From assembly GCA_036011265.1 (NCBI GenBank), contig DASCNB010000070.1, forward strand, positions 1-18,129: 18,129 bases of DNA. The letters run 5' to 3'. The notes below the pieces were generated by a model. That model was not told the origin of the DNA, ran no database searches, and saw nothing but the letters and a program-made list of their open reading frames with translations. This document shows, piece by piece, positions 15,296 to 18,129 of this stretch. Every line of letters starts with the position of its first letter. The first letter of the stretch is position 1. This DNA comes from CAJXCL01 sp036011265 (lineage in GTDB: Bacteria; Nitrospinota; Nitrospinia; CAJXCL01). The position numbers and the translations under genes are program-made.

Positions 15296-16198
15296 TTAAA
15301 TTTCAGAACTTTTGACTAAATCCTCCGATGTAATAATATTATAATATTTTGAAATTTTAAGAAAAATGGCTTCATAGATTTTTAATCTTTTCTCGATAGG
15401 GGTATCCATTAAAAACTGTGAGGGGAAACGCAAATTCTTTAACTCATCTATAAGTTCAGTTCCATGAAGAACATAATTAAAAAGGGAACCTGATTTTCTT
15501 GTCAAAAAAAATCCCATATCAAAGAGCTTGGCATGAGATGCAAAAACATAAGCCATGTGGTAAGGTATTCTGAAAAAAGGGATGACCGATACCGGGATTT
15601 CGACTAAGCGTCGCTTTCCTTTTTTCCATATTTTTCCTTTTAAAGGATGATAAAGAGATAGAGGGGCCATCCCGTTAGAAAAATTTCCATACGCTGACTT
15701 GGAATCTTTATTCCTTTCAAAATAAAAGCTGATTAAAGACCCTAAAAAGGAAGGGAAAAGAGAAGAATCATAAAGATACTCGTTTTCTTCAAGAATATCC
15801 AGAACCCCTTCATCCACACTATATGCCGGAGCCCTAAAGCCAGTTATTTTCTTTCCCACGATATCAGAAATGATTTTATCAGCTTCTAATATTTCTTCTT
15901 TTTTCCTTTTAAAAGAATGGTCGGCTAATCCATATGCGTGCGATAAGGAGTGATTGGCTAATTCATGTCCTTTATTTATAATCTGTTTTAAAACCCTTTT
16001 TTTTGCATGATGCTTAGCGTCCTCTCCTACAATAAAAAATGTTGCTTTAAAATTGTAAAAGTCGAACAAATCAAGCATTCTGGAAATAGAGCTCGAATAA
16101 ACCCTGTCAGATTCCTCATGTTTGAGTCCAAATTGTCTTAAAAGAGTCCAGATTTCGTCAACATCTATCTGAATTGTTCCGTTTAGCTTTGTTGTCAT
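15296..16198 (-). CDS. NodB-type polysaccharide deacetylase
   Basis: 300 residues of the NodB homology domain (carbohydrate esterase family 4). IQIDVDEI (9-16) holds the catalytic and metal-binding aspartates (D12, D14), ATFFIVGED is the second strand, HELANHSLSH (78-87) supplies the zinc-ligand histidines H83 and H87, and FRAPAYSVDE (121-130) is motif 3. DSSLFPS follows at about 144-150. The enzyme removes N-acetyl groups from a glycan, most likely of an exopolysaccharide or membrane-linked saccharide. No signal peptide is visible, so a cytoplasmic or inner-leaflet site is likely. The last 130 residues are an extra region common to deacetylases in polysaccharide loci. The preceding ribosome binding site is weak. 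It belongs to the glycan block at the right end, not clearly to the acyl-reduction operon. Confidence 0.88.
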   Translation of the reverse strand: MTTKLNGTIQIDVDEIWTLLRQFGLKHEESDRVYSSSISRMLDLFDFYNFKATFFIVGEDAKHHAKKRVLKQIINKGHELANHSLSHAYGLADHSFKRKKEEILEADKIISDIVGKKITGFRAPAYSVDEGVLDILEENEYLYDSSLFPSFLGSLISFYFERNKDSKSAYGNFSNGMAPLSLYHPLKGKIWKKGKRRLVEIPVSVIPFFRIPYHMAYVFASHAKLFDMGFFLTRKSGSLFNYVLHGTELIDELKNLRFPSQFLMDTPIEKRLKIYEAIFLKISKYYNIITSEDLVKSSEI

Positions 16199-16290
16199 TC
16201 TTTTATGTTGCCCAAAAAAATGAGCTTGCCGCTTCTAATGATTGCTTTGTTCCTGTAGAATGAACCTTGAACCTTAAGAAATTCTACTTT

Positions 16291-16506
16291 TTAAATCCAA
16301 GTCTTGCAATAAAATTCTATTTTATAAGGCATATTAAAGAAGATTTTTTGCTTATAGAAAAGTGTACCAACCCTTTGACTTTTAAGAACTGTCTTGTTAA
16401 ACTTCATCTCATTTATTATAAATTTTGAACGATTCAGATTGTTGTTCGAAAACAGTGTAAAATGCTCAAGCTTCATCTCAACTTGACTAGAACCTAAATA
16501 AATCAA
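16291..16506 (-). pseudogene. Uncertain 71-residue fragment, possibly the lost 3' end of the GT39 gene
   Basis: An open frame starting at a TTG and overlapping the end of the truncated GT39-like frame by three bases. Its product contains LEHFTLFSNNNLNRSKFII and ends NMPYKIEFYCKTWI. This looks like a compact soluble protein tail, and the C-terminal domains of membrane glycosyltransferases can look like it. I infer that it is what remains of the end of the upstream gene after loss of the middle. It could equally be an unrelated fragment. I recognise no domain. Confidence 0.3.
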
Positions 16507-16733
16507 TAAATTGAGTTGTCCATAGTTTCCGGCTCAAGGCCGGAATGGCAGTTTTCGGAAAGACTGAGGACTGTTAGCCTGAATGAAGAAAAGGCATAAT
16601 CGTGGAAACTTATCCCTTCGTCCATTTCGAGCGGGCTACCAAGAGAAGGTAAACGTAATATAGCTGATAGGAGGGTTAATGAGATGATTACATAAAGTCT
16701 TTTACTGATTTTTGATTTAACTCTCACATTCAT
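16503..16733 (-). pseudogene. Truncated GT39-type glycosyltransferase N-terminus
   Basis: The 76-residue frame starts with an N-terminal membrane segment (KRLYVIISLTLLSAIL) and RLPSLGSPLEMDEGISFHDY. This acidic first periplasmic loop is the active-site hallmark of PMT/ArnT-like GT39 glycosyltransferases. Intact proteins are normally about 450-600 residues, so only the first tenth is present. The frame then runs into CHSGLEPET, encoded by a dispersed palindromic element, and stops. The ATG overlaps the TGA of the upstream GT-C gene by four bases (ATGA), showing that the two formed a translationally coupled pair before the break. Confidence 0.7.
16527..16545. repeat. Palindromic REP-like element
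   Basis: TTCCGGC-TCAAG-GCCGGAA is a perfect 7-base inverted repeat with a 5-base loop. On the minus strand it encodes the familiar CHSGLEPE peptide that often appears when REP-like repeats of this type interrupt annotated genes. It lies exactly where the GT39 homology ends, so its arrival or a deletion at it probably marks the break. Confidence 0.6.
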
Positions 16734-18052
16734 ATCTTTTTTTGTTGGAGCGGATTATTCCGCTTAAATACTTCCCGAATTGCCGCGACAGGTTTATTTG
16801 ACGTGTAGTAAAGGTTTTTTAAAATCACTAATGCCCATATGCCGGTAATTCCTTTAAATAATAAACCGATTATTATGTCATAAGTCTTTTGATCAAATAA
16901 AAACCCCGTGACGTCTTTTAATGAAGGAAAGCTCAAGAAAAGTTCAGGGTTAATAGGAGCAAAAATTCCAAGTGTTCCTGTGCGAGGCTTTAAACCAGCG
17001 AGAAAAATGATCAACATTAAGAAATAAAGGGGCTTTTTCCATTCCGGGTGTTCCTGGATATATAGAATTATAAGAGGAATAATCCAGATAAAATAATGAG
17101 TAGCGGGTAAATTAACTTCCCATAATAATGCAATACAAACTGCGAGGAAATATTGGATTAATAGAGTATAATTGAGTTTCTCTCGATAAAAAAAAGCATG
17201 AAAACAAATCAAAAAATAGATAACTGCCTGACAAATCCTGAAAATTAATAATTTCATATCAAATGAAAATTTGGCTCTAGAGATATCGGAAACTATGGAC
17301 AACAACTTAAAAACCGCTTCACCTGAAACAAGATAAAAAATCCCATAAAAAAATAAGATAGGAATAATCCCATAGAAAGATAGGCGAACAAAATCTTTCA
17401 TATTGCGACTCGAAATTAACAATACTACTGGCAAAAAAACAATAGGAAATAATTTAAAAAGACAGCCGGCAGCCAAAGAGAGGCAGGCATAGTGTCCTTT
17501 TCCTTTCTGGAGAGAGAAATAACAAGATAGAATAACAAAAAAAGAAGGGATAATGTCAAATTGACCAAACATGTATGCGCTGTATATTACAATAGGGTTA
17601 ACTGCCCAAAAAACCATAAAATCATGCTTTCTTTTACAACCGGGCAACATCTTCCAGCATGTTAGTATAAGCAGGCAATCAAATACAAGATAAGGGAGCT
17701 TCATAAGAAAAAGAGAGAGGTATAAATGCTCTGATTCATATAAAGCTTTTTCCCCCAGAAATCCGAGAGTATGTGTAAACTCCTCAAAGTCGTGGAAAAG
17801 CAGCCTGAAAATTAGCTGCACAAATGCAAAAAATATCATTGCAAATGGAGGATAGTAAGTTATGTATTTCTCAACTGCAATTTCATAGGCGTTCCATTCT
17901 CCGTGTGAAAAGAAATGTGGTACGTTATAAATGTGAAACATGTCACCATGCACTGTAAATGGCATTACAATTAGCCTCAGTAACAAACTAATTAAAAACC
18001 ATTGTTTAATGTTGAAGCGCCCAGTGATTGTTTGAATATTAAATGTATTCAT
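16730..18052 (-). CDS. GT-C membrane glycosyltransferase, GT87/mannosyltransferase-like
   Basis: A polytopic protein of 440 residues from ATG 18052 (447 from a GTG at 18073; neither start has a clear ribosome binding site). It has about ten to eleven membrane segments. After the first helix comes VHGDMFHIYNVPHFF with the acidic loop-1 residue expected in lipid-linked-sugar glycosyltransferases, then YYPPFAMIFF. A long loop is followed by FWAVNPIVIYSAYMFGQFDIIPSFF, a motif typical of GT87/DUF2029 and PIG-M-like mannosyltransferases. These enzymes take sugar from a polyprenyl-phosphate donor on the outer face of the membrane. The stop overlaps the start of the broken GT39 gene (ATGA). The last half of this gene is duplicated as the remnant at 6196-6660. 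The gene is intact, with a short basic C-terminal tail. Confidence 0.8.
   Translation of the reverse strand: MNTFNIQTITGRFNIKQWFLISLLLRLIVMPFTVHGDMFHIYNVPHFFSHGEWNAYEIAVEKYITYYPPFAMIFFAFVQLIFRLLFHDFEEFTHTLGFLGEKALYESEHLYLSLFLMKLPYLVFDCLLILTCWKMLPGCKRKHDFMVFWAVNPIVIYSAYMFGQFDIIPSFFVILSCYFSLQKGKGHYACLSLAAGCLFKLFPIVFLPVVLLISSRNMKDFVRLSFYGIIPILFFYGIFYLVSGEAVFKLLSIVSDISRAKFSFDMKLLIFRICQAVIYFLICFHAFFYREKLNYTLLIQYFLAVCIALLWEVNLPATHYFIWIIPLIILYIQEHPEWKKPLYFLMLIIFLAGLKPRTGTLGIFAPINPELFLSFPSLKDVTGFLFDQKTYDIIIGLLFKGITGIWALVILKNLYYTSNKPVAAIREVFKRNNPLQQKKI
16821..17257 (-). repeat. Long direct repeat, copy B
   Basis: Right copy of the 437-base repeat matching 6224-6660, here inside the intact GT-C glycosyltransferase gene. 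Gap-free alignment and shared orientation make it long enough for homologous recombination between copies. Confidence 0.85.
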
Positions 18053-18129
18053 AGGAAGATCGGAAAATAGCACAAGCGAATAAATATTTTATAAAAGTAG
18101 TTTATGAAAGTCTTTCAAAAAAATCAAAT

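Noticed and set aside
1..18129. CRISPR array or transposase gene
   Set aside because: No regularly spaced short repeats and no transposase-like protein were found on either strand.

Overview
This window is AT-rich bacterial DNA and looks like a chromosomal accessory region from an uncultivated Gram-negative lineage. No gene is specific enough to name the taxon. The mix of cobalamin-domain radical SAM enzymes, GT-C glycosyltransferases, a NodB deacetylase and dispersed palindromic repeats resembles polysaccharide or lipid loci of Desulfobacterota, Nitrospirota or Omnitrophota-type genomes, but that is only an impression.

Left part (1-6178, plus strand): after about 370 bases without a gene comes a tight set of three genes. 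They encode a DUF4956 membrane protein, a membrane-anchored CotH-like kinase fused to a right-handed beta-helix, and a VTC-type polyphosphate polymerase. A B12-binding-type radical SAM enzyme follows 30 bases later.

Middle part (6196-14905, minus strand, read right to left): the genes are VOC/glyoxalase-fold protein, GNAT acyltransferase, a second B12-type radical SAM enzyme, AMP-forming acyl ligase, a fusion of acyl carrier protein with iron-dependent alcohol dehydrogenase, a LuxE-like acyl-protein synthetase and a LuxC-like acyl-CoA/acyl-thioester reductase. The last four overlap or touch end to end and together form a plausible route from carboxylic acid to acyl-AMP, acyl thioester, aldehyde and alcohol, with the carrier domain attached to the final reductase. 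No luciferase (luxA/B) is present, so this is not a bioluminescence operon. It more likely makes a fatty alcohol or a reduced acyl side group for a lipid or glycan.

Right part (14906-18129): a roughly 390-base stretch without a normal gene holds a tiny ORF with a very strong ribosome binding site and a remnant of a second deacetylase 5' end. After it come a complete polysaccharide deacetylase, a decayed GT39-type glycosyltransferase interrupted by a palindromic repeat, and an intact GT-C (GT87-like) membrane glycosyltransferase, all on the minus strand.

The 3' half of that GT-C gene occurs a second time at 6196-6660. The two copies are in the same orientation, about 10.6 kb apart, and align without gaps over 437 bases. 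The copy is broken by an in-frame stop. The acyl-reduction cassette is therefore bracketed by long direct repeats, and several gene fragments lie at the edges of the block. This suggests the block was assembled or inserted by recombination.
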